From: Streptomyces regalis
GTDB lineage: Bacteria > Actinomycetota > Actinomycetes > Streptomycetales > Streptomycetaceae
Direction of reading: 5' to 3'
Assembly: GCF_001509475.1 (NCBI RefSeq)
Contig: NZ_LLZG01000414.1
Coordinates: forward strand, 11,913-75,912
DNA: 64,000 nt
Shown here one piece after another: positions 1 through 8,988 of this stretch (positions are counted from its first letter, which is position 1; each line of letters starts with the position of its first letter). The notes under the pieces are model-generated. The model did not search any database, was not told the DNA's origin, and was given only the letters and a program-made list of their open reading frames with translations. A program made the position numbers and the translations under genes.

Positions 1-1
1 C

Positions 2-1018
2 CGGGCGCCGGAGGAGGCCGCGCGCGGCATCACCATCAACATCGCGCACGTCGAGTACGAGACCGACACCCGGCACTACGCGCACGTCGACATGCCGGGC
101 CACGCCGACTACGTCAAGAACATGGTCACCGGCGCCGCGCAGCTCGACGGGGCGATCCTCGTCGTCTCCGCGCTCGACGGGATCATGCCGCAGACCGCCG
201 AACACGTGTTGCTCGCCCGGCAGGTGGGCGTCGACCACATCGTCGTCGCCCTCAACAAGGCCGACGCGGGCGACGAGGAGCTCATCGACCTCGTCGAGCT
301 GGAGGTCCGTGACCTGCTCACCGAGCACGGCTACGGGGGCGACGCCGCACCCGTCGTACGGGTCTCGGGGCTGAAGGCGCTGGAAGGGGACCCGAAGTGG
401 ACGGCGTCGATCGAGGCGCTGCTCGACGCGGTGGACACGTACGTTCCGATGCCGGAGCGGTATGTGGACGCGCCGTTCCTGTTGCCGGTCGAGAACGTGC
501 TCACCATCACCGGGCGGGGGACCGTGGTGACCGGGGCCGTCGAGCGGGGCACCGTGCGGGTGGGTGACCGGGTCGAAGTGCTCGGAGCCGGGCTGGAGAG
601 CGTGGTCACCGGCCTGGAGACCTTCGGCAAGCCGATGGACGAGGCGCAGGCCGGGGACAACGTGGCGTTGCTGCTGCGGGGGGTTCCTCGGGACGCCGTC
701 CGGCGCGGGCATGTTGTCGCGGCGCCGGGCAGTGTGGAGCCGAGTCGCCACTTCACCGCGCAGGTGTATGTGCTGTCCGCACGTGAGGGCGGTCGTACGA
801 CGGCGGTCGCCACCGGGTATCGGCCGCAGTTCTACATCCGCACGGCGGATGTGGTGGGTGACATCGACCTCGGTGAGGTGGCTGTGGCGCGGCCCGGGGA
901 GACGGTCACGATGACTGTTGAGCTGGGGCGTGAGGTGCCTCTGGAGCCGGGCCTCGGCTTTGCCATCCGTGAGGGTGGCAGGACCGTCGGGGCGGGGACC
1001 GTGACTGCCGTCGTGTGA
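2..1018 (+). CDS. tuf3: Elongation factor Tu, tuf3-like (5' end outside window)
   Basis: Translation GTPase that carries aminoacyl-tRNA to the ribosome. The open frame runs from base 2 without a start, so about 50-60 N-terminal residues, including the P-loop, lie outside the window. Visible are the switch I segment ([14 protein letters not shown]), G3 as [13 protein letters not shown]4 NKAD, and then beta-barrel domains II and III ending at a TGA. The Cys of the usual DCPGH motif is Met here and the sequence differs from the main actinobacterial EF-Tu, so I assign it to the divergent tuf3 class of Streptomyces rather than tuf1. The identification as EF-Tu is firm; the tuf3 assignment is from memory of the family. 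Confidence 0.88.
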   Translation, partial: RAPEEAARGITINIAHVEYETDTRHYAHVDMPGHADYVKNMVTGAAQLDGAILVVSALDGIMPQTAEHVLLARQVGVDHIVVALNKADAGDEELIDLVELEVRDLLTEHGYGGDAAPVVRVSGLKALEGDPKWTASIEALLDAVDTYVPMPERYVDAPFLLPVENVLTITGRGTVVTGAVERGTVRVGDRVEVLGAGLESVVTGLETFGKPMDEAQAGDNVALLLRGVPRDAVRRGHVVAAPGSVEPSRHFTAQVYVLSAREGGRTTAVATGYRPQFYIRTADVVGDIDLGEVAVARPGETVTMTVELGREVPLEPGLGFAIREGGRTVGAGTVTAVV

Positions 1019-1055
1019 AGGTGGTGCGGTTCGTGGGGGACTGCGCGGCCGTCGT

Positions 1056-1119
1056 GGCTGGTCGCGCCCACGCGGCGGAGCCGCATATGGACACAGCCCC
1101 ACGCCCCTTTGGGGCGCTT
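1056..1119. repeat. Dispersed intergenic repeat, copy 1
   Basis: About 64 bp that match 9655-9720 almost base for base: a ggctggtcgcgccc block, a gcggcggagccgcat block and a terminal cgcccc-ttt-ggggcg hairpin. Both copies lie directly downstream of a gene, so the hairpin may act as a transcription terminator. The family is recognised as a common Streptomyces intergenic repeat. Confidence 0.75.
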
Positions 1120-1139
1120 GACCCAGGCACAATGGGAAG

Positions 1140-1985
1140 GTGAACGACGCCATACCCGTCACCCGCGCCGTCGACTACGGCACCGCCAAGCTGATGCCCG
1201 ACGTCGATCGGAAGCGGGCCTGGTTGCTCACCGTCGACGGGGCGCCTCAGTCATACGTCGATCTCGACGAGCCGACACATCTGGAGTTCGAGTACGCGCG
1301 GCGGCTCGGGCATGTGCTGGACACCGTCGCGGAGGCGGGGCGGGTGCTGGACGTGCTGCATCTCGGGGGCGGGGCGCTCACGCTGCCCCGGTATCTGGCC
1401 GCGACCCGGGCGGGGTCCCGGCAGGACGTCGTGGAGGCCGACCGGGGGCTGATGGAGCTGGTCGTGGAGCATCTTCCGGTGCCGGACGGGTCGGGGATCT
1501 TCCTGCACTCCGCCGACGCCCGGGCCTGGCTGGAGGCGGCCCCCGCGGACTCGGCCGACGTGATCGTCGCCGATGTCTTCGGGGGCTCGCGGGTTCCGGC
1601 GCATCTGACGTCGATCGCGTACGTCCGTGAGGCCGAGCGGGTGCTCCGGGCCGGCGGCGTCTACCTGGCCAACCTCGCCGATGCCGCGCCCTTCGCCTTC
1701 CTGCGCTCCCAACTCGCCACCTACGCCACGCTGTTCGAGGAGCTGGTGCTGATCGCCGAGCCGGGCGTGCTGCGCGGGCGGCGCTTCGGCAACGCGGTGC
1801 TCGTCGCCGCGCACCAGCCCGTCGACACGGCCGCTCTGGCCCGGCTCACCGCCTCCGACGCCTTTCCGGCCCGCGTCGAACACGGGCTCGCCCTGCGGCA
1901 GTTCATCGGCGGAGCGCAGCCGGTGCGGGACGAGGACGCCGTAGCGTCACCCGAGCCCCCCGACGGGGCTTTCAGCATCGGCTGA
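1140..1985 (+). CDS. Spermidine synthase-like methyltransferase-fold protein
   Basis: A 281-aa protein with the Rossmann fold of the spermidine synthase family: a nucleotide-binding loop LHLGGGALTLPRYLAAT near residue 75, an acidic residue following the next strand (VVEADRGL), and a DVIVADVFGG segment in the position of the family's catalytic aspartate region. It lacks a clear N-terminal polyamine-synthase beta domain, so the substrate is unknown; it could equally be a SAM-dependent methyltransferase. GTG start at 1140, chosen because the protein aligns from MNDAIPVTRAVDYG. Its 3' end overlaps the convergent MFS gene by 39 bp. Confidence 0.75.
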   Translation: MNDAIPVTRAVDYGTAKLMPDVDRKRAWLLTVDGAPQSYVDLDEPTHLEFEYARRLGHVLDTVAEAGRVLDVLHLGGGALTLPRYLAATRAGSRQDVVEADRGLMELVVEHLPVPDGSGIFLHSADARAWLEAAPADSADVIVADVFGGSRVPAHLTSIAYVREAERVLRAGGVYLANLADAAPFAFLRSQLATYATLFEELVLIAEPGVLRGRRFGNAVLVAAHQPVDTAALARLTASDAFPARVEHGLALRQFIGGAQPVRDEDAVASPEPPDGAFSIG

Positions 1986-3248
1986 GTCGCGTCGGGTTCC
2001 GGCGGTCACCTGTTTGGTACGACGCCGTAGGTTCCGTACGTCCGGCACGCACAGCACCGCCGCCGTGACCACCACGACCAGCGCGGCGCAGCCCCACAGC
2101 GCCGAGGTGCGCCCGAAGGCCCCCTCCGCCGGGCCGGCCAGGGCTGTCGCCAGCGGGACCAGGGCGACCGAGCCGAACCAGTCGTACGCGGCGACCCGGG
2201 ACAGCTTCTCCTCCGGTATCTCCTGATGGAGTGCGGTCATCCAGGAGACGCCGAACACCTCCAGCGTGACGCCGGTCAGGAACATCACCGCGCACAGAAC
2301 GGCGAGGGGGACCGGTACGGCGAGGGCGGCGGAGGGCAGGGCGAGCGGGAAGACGCACAGGGTGCCGGCGAGGAGGAGGCGGCGTGGCTTCCAGCGGGTC
2401 ATGAGCAGGGCGCCGACGACCGTGCCCGCCCCGAAGAAGCCCAGGGCCAGGCCCCACGGACCGGCCCCGCCCAGGTGGTCGCGGGCGACGAGGGGGCCGT
2501 AGACCGCGTCGGCAGCGCCGACGACCGCGTTCGCGATGGAGAACTGGACGACGATGCCCCACAGCCACGGCCGCCCGGCGAACTCCCGCCAGCCGTCCCG
2601 GAGATCGGCGAGCATGCCGCCGCCCGGCGCGCGCTGAGGAACGTGACGCACGTCGAGGAAGGCCCGCAGGGATCCGGCGACCGCGAAGGCCGCCGCGTCC
2701 GCCGCCAGCACCCAGCCCGGCCCGATCGCGGCCACCATCGCACCGCCGAGCGCGGCCCCGCCCACCGCCGCCCCCTGCATCGCCATCCGGAACACAGCGA
2801 ACGCCCGGCTCGCCTGCTCCCCCTGGACCGATGAGAGCAGCATGCCCTCGGCCGCCGGGCTGAAGAACGCCTGGCCGGTGCCGCCGAGGGCGGTGAGCAG
2901 CATCATCTGCCACAACTGCGCTTCCCCGCTGAGGACGAGCACCGCGAAGGCGGCCTGGGAGAGGCAGTTGAGGGCGTTGGCCGCGACCATCACCCGGTGC
3001 CGCGGAAGGCGGTCCGCGACGGCGCCGCCGATCAGCAGGAAGAGCACCAGGGGCAGGGTGCGGGAGGCGGCCACCAGACCTACGTCGCCGCCGTCGCCAC
3101 CCGCCTCCAGCACCGCGAACGCCGCGGCGATCAGCGCACCGTGACTGCCGAGGTTGGTGACGAACGCCGCGGCGGTCAGCAGGCTGTAATTGCGGCCTGC
3201 CCAGGCGGGGCGGCGGGAGCGGCGGAGGAGCTCGAGCACGGAGGTCAC
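1947..3248 (-). CDS. MFS transporter (drug exporter-like)
   Basis: About 433 aa with roughly twelve hydrophobic segments and the MFS cytoplasmic-loop signature in the form GGAVADRLPRHRVMV between TM2 and TM3. A symmetric central loop (VRHVPQRAPGGGMLADLRDGW) separates the two six-helix halves. It resembles the enterobactin/macrolide-exporter type of MFS protein, so efflux is likelier than uptake, but no substrate can be named. Start taken at GTG 3248; an in-frame TTG at 3284 would add 12 residues. It overlaps the convergent upstream gene tail to tail and is divergent from the thioesterase gene. Confidence 0.82.
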   Translation of the reverse strand: MTSVLELLRRSRRPAWAGRNYSLLTAAAFVTNLGSHGALIAAAFAVLEAGGDGGDVGLVAASRTLPLVLFLLIGGAVADRLPRHRVMVAANALNCLSQAAFAVLVLSGEAQLWQMMLLTALGGTGQAFFSPAAEGMLLSSVQGEQASRAFAVFRMAMQGAAVGGAALGGAMVAAIGPGWVLAADAAAFAVAGSLRAFLDVRHVPQRAPGGGMLADLRDGWREFAGRPWLWGIVVQFSIANAVVGAADAVYGPLVARDHLGGAGPWGLALGFFGAGTVVGALLMTRWKPRRLLLAGTLCVFPLALPSAALAVPVPLAVLCAVMFLTGVTLEVFGVSWMTALHQEIPEEKLSRVAAYDWFGSVALVPLATALAGPAEGAFGRTSALWGCAALVVVVTAAVLCVPDVRNLRRRTKQVTAGTRRDSADAESPVGGLG

Positions 3249-3410
3249 CGGCCGACTATTGCCGTCCGGACCTCGATCTGCCAAGCGAATTGCAGGTCAC
3301 TGGCCGGACGCACCACTTCGGCTCGCGGATGCTCCGGCTCGACCGGTAGTGATACGACGCTCGTCACATAGGCCTGTTCCCGAACCCTACTCACGGGTAA
3401 CCTAGCCGCC

Positions 3411-3863
3411 ATGAGCGCAGACCAGATGTCGATCGGCGAGATGCTCGCCGCCACCGTGCCGATGGCCCGGACCCTCAACCTCGAGTTCCTGGAGACCACG
3501 CCGGAGAGGGCCGTGGTGGCTCTGCCCGACCAGGGCGAGTACCACAACCACGTGGGCGGGCCGCACGCCGGCGCGATGTTCACGCTCGGCGAGTCCGCCA
3601 GTGGCGCGATCGTCCTGGCCGCGTTCGGCGACCAGCTCTCGCGTGCCGTGCCGCTGGCGGTGCGGGCCGAGATCGCCTACAAGAAGCTCGCCATGGGCGC
3701 CGTCACCGCCACCGCGACGCTGGGTCGCCCGGCCGCCGAGGTCGTCGCGGAACTGGACGCGGGGGAGCGGCCCGAGTTCCCCGTGGCGATCGAGATCCAG
3801 CGCGGTGACGGGGCCGTGACCGGGGAGATGACCGTCGTCTGGACCCTGCGACCGAACGGCTGA
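3411..3863 (+). CDS. Hotdog-fold thioesterase (DUF4442/PaaI-like)
   Basis: A 150-aa cytoplasmic protein of single hotdog-domain length. The segment YHNHVGGPHAGAMFTLGESASGAIVL is the long central helix with the preceding loop typical of PaaI/YiiD-like thioesterases, which cleave small acyl-CoA esters. ATG start at 3411, divergent from the MFS gene. It converges on galU, with a strong palindrome between them. Family firm, substrate unknown. Confidence 0.8.
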   Translation: MSADQMSIGEMLAATVPMARTLNLEFLETTPERAVVALPDQGEYHNHVGGPHAGAMFTLGESASGAIVLAAFGDQLSRAVPLAVRAEIAYKKLAMGAVTATATLGRPAAEVVAELDAGERPEFPVAIEIQRGDGAVTGEMTVVWTLRPNG

Positions 3864-3898
3864 GCCGGCCGTACGGCAGAGGTCGTAAGACAGAAAGA

Positions 3899-3920
3899 AG
3901 GGGCCCCATGTGGGGCCCCT
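3899..3920. terminator. Bidirectional terminator between thioesterase gene and galU
   Basis: Perfect palindrome aggggcccca/tggggcccct with a two-base centre. It sits between two convergent stop codons, where a factor-independent terminator for both genes would be expected. Confidence 0.8.
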
Positions 3921-3962
3921 GTGTCTGTCGTGCCGCGTACGCCTTGTCGTGCCGGGGAACGC

Positions 3963-4946
3963 TCAAGCGGCGAGCGGGTTCCGCTTCTCCTGCCCGCCGC
4001 CGTCCTCCTCCAGCCCTGCCACGAACTCCTTCAGCCAGGCCGTGAACTCCGGCCCCAGGTCCGCCCGGCCGCACGTCAGCCGAACCACCGTGCGCAGGTA
4101 GTCCGCCTTGTCGCCGGTGTCGTAGCGCAGCCCGTCGAACACGACTCCGTGGACCGTTCCGCCCGTCGCCAGTTCCTGGAGCGCGTCGGTGAGCTGGATC
4201 TCGCCGCCGCGGCCGGGCGGGGTGCGCTCCAGGATGCCGAAGACGGCCGGGGCGAGGACGTAACGGCCGATGACCGCGTAATGGCTCGGGGCGTCCTCGC
4301 GCGACGGCTTCTCCACCAGGCCCGTGACGCGGACGACCCCGTCCTCGCCGGACGGTTCGACGGCCGCGCAGCCGTAGAGGTGGATCTGGTCCGGCGGGAC
4401 CTCCATGAGGGCGACCACGCTGCCCTCGTAGCGGTCGCGGACCTCCAGCATCCGGCTGAGCAGGGTCTCGCGCGGGTCGATGAGGTCGTCGCCGAGGAGC
4501 ACGGCGAACGGCTGGTCGCCGACGTGATGACGGGCGCACAGCACCGCGTGTCCGAGGCCGAGCGGGTCGCCCTGGCGGATGTGGTGGATGTCAGCGAGCC
4601 GGGCCGGGTCGCGCACCGCGTCCAGCCGTACGTTGTCGCCCTTGGCGGCGAGCGCCTGCTCCAGCTCGAAGGCGTTGTCGAAGTGGTCCTCGATGGCCCG
4701 CTTGTGCCGACCGGTGATCATCAGTACGTCGTCGAGCCCGGCCGCCGCGGCCTCCTCGACGACGTACTGGATGGCCGGCTTGTCGACAACCGGCAGCATC
4801 TCCTTGGGGGTCGCCTTCGTCGCGGGCAGGAACCGTGTGCCGAGGCCGGCGGCCGGGACGACCGCCTTGCGGACCGCGCGGGTGGTACGGGCCGTACCGC
4901 CCGAATCAGGGCTGGGTGTCGTGTGGGGGACGATCATGCGATTCAT
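3963..4946 (-). CDS. galU: UTP-glucose-1-phosphate uridylyltransferase
   Basis: About 327 aa. Makes UDP-glucose from UTP and glucose-1-phosphate. The nucleotidyltransferase signature AVVPAAGLGTRFLPATKATPKEMLPV lies near residue 20, followed by DKPAIQYVVEEA, the metal-site region LLGDDLID and the VEKPSREDAPS sugar-binding segment. The start is uncertain: ATG at 4946 is used, ATG 4937 and GTG 4970 are in frame, and none has a good ribosome site. It stands alone, with its promoter in the 4947-5312 intergenic region. Confidence 0.88.
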   Translation of the reverse strand: MNRMIVPHTTPSPDSGGTARTTRAVRKAVVPAAGLGTRFLPATKATPKEMLPVVDKPAIQYVVEEAAAAGLDDVLMITGRHKRAIEDHFDNAFELEQALAAKGDNVRLDAVRDPARLADIHHIRQGDPLGLGHAVLCARHHVGDQPFAVLLGDDLIDPRETLLSRMLEVRDRYEGSVVALMEVPPDQIHLYGCAAVEPSGEDGVVRVTGLVEKPSREDAPSHYAVIGRYVLAPAVFGILERTPPGRGGEIQLTDALQELATGGTVHGVVFDGLRYDTGDKADYLRTVVRLTCGRADLGPEFTAWLKEFVAGLEEDGGGQEKRNPLAA

Positions 4947-5312
4947 GCTGGTACATGGGGATGAGAGCACGCCGAGAGAAACCTCGGAGCTTGCTGTGCG
5001 ACATGTGGAATTGAAGATTCCGTGGACCCGTGGTCCTTGGCTGCACACAACTCGTCGCCCGGCCCGATGAACGATTTCGAAAGCCGGTGCGGATACCGCC
5101 GGTAACTGATCTGAATTCCCCGCTTTTGAACATCGGTCACTCGAACTTCTTGTTTCCTGCGTGTCGCTTGTGCGAAAGTGAGCGACCCGATAGCCGGTCA
5201 CAGGTGACGTGGTCCAGGTATGCACCAATCAGGTATGCACCAATCAGGCACCTGCTTTTCCGACGGACGCGCATTTCGCATGCCGTTCTGCGGCTGGGAA
5301 GGAAATGGTTCA
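4947..5312. other. Intergenic region between divergent galU and lectin gene
   Basis: About 366 bp and less GC-rich than its surroundings. It should carry both divergent promoters. The only distinct structure seen is a 15-bp tandem repeat at 5216-5245, about 70 bp upstream of the lectin gene's start. Short ORFs here show no recognisable protein. Confidence 0.6.
5216..5245. repeat. 15-bp perfect tandem repeat (aggtatgcaccaatc x2)
   Basis: Two exact head-to-tail copies at 5216-5230 and 5231-5245, followed by the first four bases of a third. They lie about 70 bp before the GTG start of the lectin gene, where a regulator-binding iteron or leader element could sit. Confidence 0.8.
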
Positions 5313-7169
5313 GTGCAATCCCCCAACCCCCCACGACCGCCGTACCCCCCACGACCCGGGATGAGCCCGGGAGAGTCCGACCCTGATCTCCTCGCGCGCC
5401 TGGGACAGGCCGGGACGGACCCCCACGCCGTCGCCCTGCTGATGGCCAGGCACTGGCGCGCCACGTACGACTATGCCTCCATCTGCCTGGCGTCCACGGC
5501 AAGTTCGGCCTCCATGGTGGCCGCCGCGGCCTTCCATCGTGTGCTCGGCGGGCCGACTGCCGGCGCGCTGCGTCCCCAACTCCTCGCCGCTGTACGGGAC
5601 CTGGTGAAGGTGTGGGCCGCCGATGGCGGTATTTCCGCCCTCCTGCCGGAACTCGGCAAACCGACCGGAGGGCGCGGGCTGCGCGCCGCGCGGTCCGTGA
5701 CGCCCGAAAGGCGACAAATCGCCGAGCGTGCATTCCGGGCCCTTTCGGGCGCCTCGCAATGTCTCGTCTGGCACACCGAGGTCGAGGCGGAACCGATAAC
5801 CATACCCGCTGGTCTGCTGGGGGTGGACGCGGGTACCGCGTCGGCATCACTGGAGGGGGTGCGTGAGCAATTCCGCAGGGGTTGTGTCCGTGCCCACCAC
5901 GAACTCGCGCCCACCCGGGAATGCCGCTACTACAACCGTCTCCTCGACGTCCCCATTCGCCGGGGCGGCGCCCTGCTGCCCGATGTCCAGCAGCATCTGA
6001 TGGACTGCCGTTACTGCCGTCATGCCGCAGAGCAGCTCAGCCATTTCGAGGGCGGCCTCGAAGTGCTCCTCGCCGAAACCGTGCTCGGCTGGGGCGCCCG
6101 GCGCTATCTCGACTCCCGGCCCGGGCGGGGCGGCTCCGAATCGGCGCCGGGTGCCCGCCCGCACCGCGGCGGACGGCACCGCCCGGCGCCTCTCGCCCCG
6201 TCGCGCGGGCGCGCGAAGGCCGTGGCGGTGGGCGTCGGCGTGACCTCCCTCGCCCTGCTCGTCACCGTGCTCACCGTCAAGGGCTGGTCCGAGGAGAGCG
6301 GCGTTCCCGACCCGGGGGCGACCTGGGGCGCGCCCAGCGGCCAGACCGTCCGCCCGGGCGCCGTGTCCCCGCCCTCGCCCTCGTCCGGGGGATCACCGTC
6401 GGCCGCCTCGGCCGAGGAACCCGTCGCGATCGCCCAGGGCAGGCTCCGCAACCTCGACCGCGGCCGGTGCCTGGACCTCCGGGACGGCGAGGTCCGCAGC
6501 GGTGCTCGAGCCCAGCTGGCGGAGTGCTCGTCCGCCGCGTCCCAGCAGTGGTCGTACCAGGCCAACGGTCTGCTGCGCAGCGCCGCCGTCCCCACCCTCT
6601 GCCTCGACTCCGACCCCGGCGCGGGCACGGTCGTCCTGGCGAACTGCCTCGCACATGCCGGCGAGGTGAGCTACGACCTCACCGTCCACGGGGAGCTGCT
6701 GCCGCGCCGGTCGGACGGGCTGGCGGTCGCGTGCGGCAAGGGCAAGAGCGTGGTCGTCACCGAACGGGACGGTTCCGAGGCGCAGCGCTGGCTGCTCGAC
6801 GGTGGCCTCGCGGACGTACGCAAGGCCGAGCCCGGGGAGGAGGAGAAGAAGCTGGAGGAGAAGGGAGGGGGCGGCACGCCCGCAGAGCCCGAGCCCGAGT
6901 CCCCGGACGCCGACGCCCCCGAGCCGCCCGAGGCCGACTCCCCGCGGGACGAGTCCGACCAGCCGGAGGAGGATCCGGAGCCGCAGTACGAGACGCGCTA
7001 CGTCCAGGACGATTCCGCCTCCGATACCGACTCGGGCTCCCATTCCGGCGGGCAAGCCGAGCCCGCCACCCGTGTCGATGCCGTCGTGCCCCTCCCGGCC
7101 GAGGCGCCGGCCCCGGTGTCCGCCGTCGTCGGCACGGCTACGACGACGGTCGATCCCGCCCTTCACTAG
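5313..7169 (+). CDS. Membrane-anchored ricin-type lectin protein with sigma/anti-sigma-like N-terminus
   Basis: About 618 aa. GTG 5313 is chosen because ggaagga precedes it; further upstream the frame encodes the tandem repeat. Order of parts: Pro-rich leader; a segment resembling ECF sigma region 2 (LMARHWRATYDYASICL) near residue 50; an H228-x3-C232-x2-C235 motif like zinc-binding anti-sigma factors; one membrane helix at about 302-325; a ricin-B lectin domain at about 370-497 with CLDL and QQWSY motifs; then a Glu/Pro-rich acidic tail. The layout suggests a cytoplasmic regulatory part joined to an extracellular sugar-binding part. The function is not known. Confidence 0.75.
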   Translation: MQSPNPPRPPYPPRPGMSPGESDPDLLARLGQAGTDPHAVALLMARHWRATYDYASICLASTASSASMVAAAAFHRVLGGPTAGALRPQLLAAVRDLVKVWAADGGISALLPELGKPTGGRGLRAARSVTPERRQIAERAFRALSGASQCLVWHTEVEAEPITIPAGLLGVDAGTASASLEGVREQFRRGCVRAHHELAPTRECRYYNRLLDVPIRRGGALLPDVQQHLMDCRYCRHAAEQLSHFEGGLEVLLAETVLGWGARRYLDSRPGRGGSESAPGARPHRGGRHRPAPLAPSRGRAKAVAVGVGVTSLALLVTVLTVKGWSEESGVPDPGATWGAPSGQTVRPGAVSPPSPSSGGSPSAASAEEPVAIAQGRLRNLDRGRCLDLRDGEVRSGARAQLAECSSAASQQWSYQANGLLRSAAVPTLCLDSDPGAGTVVLANCLAHAGEVSYDLTVHGELLPRRSDGLAVACGKGKSVVVTERDGSEAQRWLLDGGLADVRKAEPGEEEKKLEEKGGGGTPAEPEPESPDADAPEPPEADSPRDESDQPEEDPEPQYETRYVQDDSASDTDSGSHSGGQAEPATRVDAVVPLPAEAPAPVSAVVGTATTTVDPALH

Positions 7170-7197
7170 TCAAGGAGCTCCAAGCTCCAGGAACTCC

Positions 7198-7224
7198 AGG
7201 GGCCACCCCGCCGGGGTGGCCCCT
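7198..7224. terminator. Terminator after lectin gene
   Basis: Twelve-base-pair perfect stem aggggccacccc/ggggtggcccct with a 3-base loop, 29 bp after the stop codon. Confidence 0.85.
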
Positions 7225-7267
7225 CCTTCGGCTCTCGGCGCCATTCGGCCGTTTCTCGTTCACTTCA

Positions 7268-7296
7268 TTGACACGAGTCACTGACGCTCATAGTTT
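7268..7296 (+). promoter_or_regulatory. Candidate sigma-70-type promoter of esterase gene
   Basis: TTGACA at 7268-7273 and TAGTTT at 7291-7296 with a 17-bp spacer, about 60 bp upstream of the esterase GTG start. Confidence 0.55.
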
Positions 7297-7358
7297 TCCC
7301 GCCGCACCCAGCAGCCCCCGCTTGACCCTCGACCGTGGACGAACGTGGAGGTGGACCG

Positions 7359-8915
7359 GTGATACGTCGTATGTCCGTCGCGCTGATGGCCCTCGCGGCC
7401 GCGCTCATCACCCCCGTACCCGCGCAGGCCGCCGACCCCCCTGTCGTCCGCACCGAAGCGGGCTGGGTGAGAGGCGAAACCACCGCCGAGGGACGGCAGT
7501 TCCTCGGCATCCCCTACGCCGAGCCGCCCGTCGGAAAGATCCGCTGGAAGCAGCCGCGGCCGGTCCGGCCCTGGCAAGGAGTGCGTACGGCGGGGGACTT
7601 CGGCAACAAGTGTGTGCAGGGCGCGAGTTGGGACCCCGGCTACGAGCAGCCCAGCCACACCGAGGACTGTCTCGACCTCAATGTGTACGTCCCCGAAGGC
7701 GCCGCACGCCGGGCCGTACTGGTCTGGTTCCACGGCGGAGGCCTCACCGCCGGGGCCGGTCAGGACATCGTCCCCGACGCCTTCGCACGGCAGACCGGCA
7801 CAGTCGTCGTGACCATCAACTACCGCCTCGGGGCGATGGGCTTCCTCGCCACGGCAGGCCTCGACGGCGAGGCGCGCGACGGGGTGTCCGGCAACTTCGG
7901 CATGCTCGACCAGCAGGCCGCGCTGCGCTGGGTGCGCGCCAACATCGGCCGCTTCGGCGGTGACCCCGGGCGCGTGACCATCGCGGGCGAGTCGGCGGGC
8001 GGCCGCTCGGTCTGCACCCAGCTGGCCTCGCCGAAGGCGAAGGGCCTGTTCCGGGCGGGGATCATCCAGAGCGGGGCGTACGACGACTGCGGCGCGCGTA
8101 CGCACGAGACTGCCGTGGCGCAGGGTGCCGCCTTCGCGCAGAAGCTCGGCTGTGCCGACCTGACCTGCCTGCGCGCCAAGCCGGCCGCCGAGATCCTGGC
8201 CGCCCAGAACGGCTTCGACTGGGCGCCGGTCGTCGGCGGCGACTTCCTGCCGAGGCAGCCGGAGGAGGCGTTCGCGCAGGGGGCCGCAGCCGACGTGCCG
8301 GTCATGAACGGGGCCAACCAGGACGAGGGACGGCTGTTCGCCTTCGGCCGTTTCGACCTGAACGGCACCCCGCTCACCGCCGACCAGTACCCGGCGGTCA
8401 TGCGGGCGGACTACGGCGACGAGGCGCTCACGCGCTACCCCCTGTCGTCGTACCCCTCCCCGACCATCGCGTACGCCACCGCCCAGGGCGACCAGCTGTT
8501 CGCCTGCCCGGCGCTCCGCCTCGACGGCACGCTCGCCGGACGCGGCCCGGTCTACGCGTACGAGTTCGCCGACCGCACCTCCCCGCCCTTCGCCTCCCTG
8601 CGCAACCTCGGCACGGACTTCGACTTCGGCGCCACCCACGTCAACGAGGTGCAGTACCTCTTCAAGCACTTCGGCCTGCAGTCACCGCTGAACGCCGAGC
8701 AGCGGACGCTGGCGCGGCAGATGATCCAGTACTGGGGTTCCTTCGTCCGGGACGGAGTGCCCCGCGCCACAGGACAGCCCGCGATGCCGTCCCGGCCGGG
8801 GACGGTACTGACACTGCGCACATCGTCCGCCGACGGGAACGCGCTGAGTACCACCACGCACCATGAGCACCAGTGCAACCTCTGGGACTCCGGGACCGTC
8901 ACACAGAGCAGGTAG
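7359..8915 (+). CDS. Secreted type B carboxylesterase
   Basis: 518 aa. Hydrolyses carboxylic esters outside the cell. N-terminal Sec signal peptide MIRRMSVALMALAAALITPV..AQA, predicted cut after residue 24. The oxyanion-hole HGGG is at 125-128 and the catalytic Ser212 is in GESAGG. The family features IPYAEPPVG and EDCLDLNVYVP (paired Cys) are present. GTG 7359 chosen because a good ribosome site (ggaggtgg) sits 2 to 9 bases upstream; a further GTG at 7335 is in frame but would precede the signal peptide. Single-gene unit with its own promoter and a strong terminator. Confidence 0.9.
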   Translation: MIRRMSVALMALAAALITPVPAQAADPPVVRTEAGWVRGETTAEGRQFLGIPYAEPPVGKIRWKQPRPVRPWQGVRTAGDFGNKCVQGASWDPGYEQPSHTEDCLDLNVYVPEGAARRAVLVWFHGGGLTAGAGQDIVPDAFARQTGTVVVTINYRLGAMGFLATAGLDGEARDGVSGNFGMLDQQAALRWVRANIGRFGGDPGRVTIAGESAGGRSVCTQLASPKAKGLFRAGIIQSGAYDDCGARTHETAVAQGAAFAQKLGCADLTCLRAKPAAEILAAQNGFDWAPVVGGDFLPRQPEEAFAQGAAADVPVMNGANQDEGRLFAFGRFDLNGTPLTADQYPAVMRADYGDEALTRYPLSSYPSPTIAYATAQGDQLFACPALRLDGTLAGRGPVYAYEFADRTSPPFASLRNLGTDFDFGATHVNEVQYLFKHFGLQSPLNAEQRTLARQMIQYWGSFVRDGVPRATGQPAMPSRPGTVLTLRTSSADGNALSTTTHHEHQCNLWDSGTVTQSR

Positions 8916-8920
8916 GCTTC

Positions 8921-8955
8921 CCCGGCGCACGCTCACCGTTTGAGCGTGCGCCGGG
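8921..8955. terminator. Terminator after esterase gene
   Basis: Fifteen-base-pair perfect stem (cccggcgcacgctca and its complement) with a 5-base loop, starting 5 bp after the stop codon. Confidence 0.88.
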
Positions 8956-8988
8956 AACACAGGGTCCAGGACACGAGGAGAAGCGGCG

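Noticed and set aside
3963..5228. Longer GalU starting at 5228
   Set aside because: The added ~94 residues show no GalU homology and would leave no room for a promoter; the family begins near ATG 4946.
5216..5245. Possible CRISPR repeat
   Set aside because: Only two 15-bp units with no spacers and no cas genes.
5220..5312. N-terminal extension MHQSGMHQSG of the lectin protein
   Set aside because: It is only the translation of the 15-bp tandem repeat; a GTG with a good ribosome site lies at 5313.
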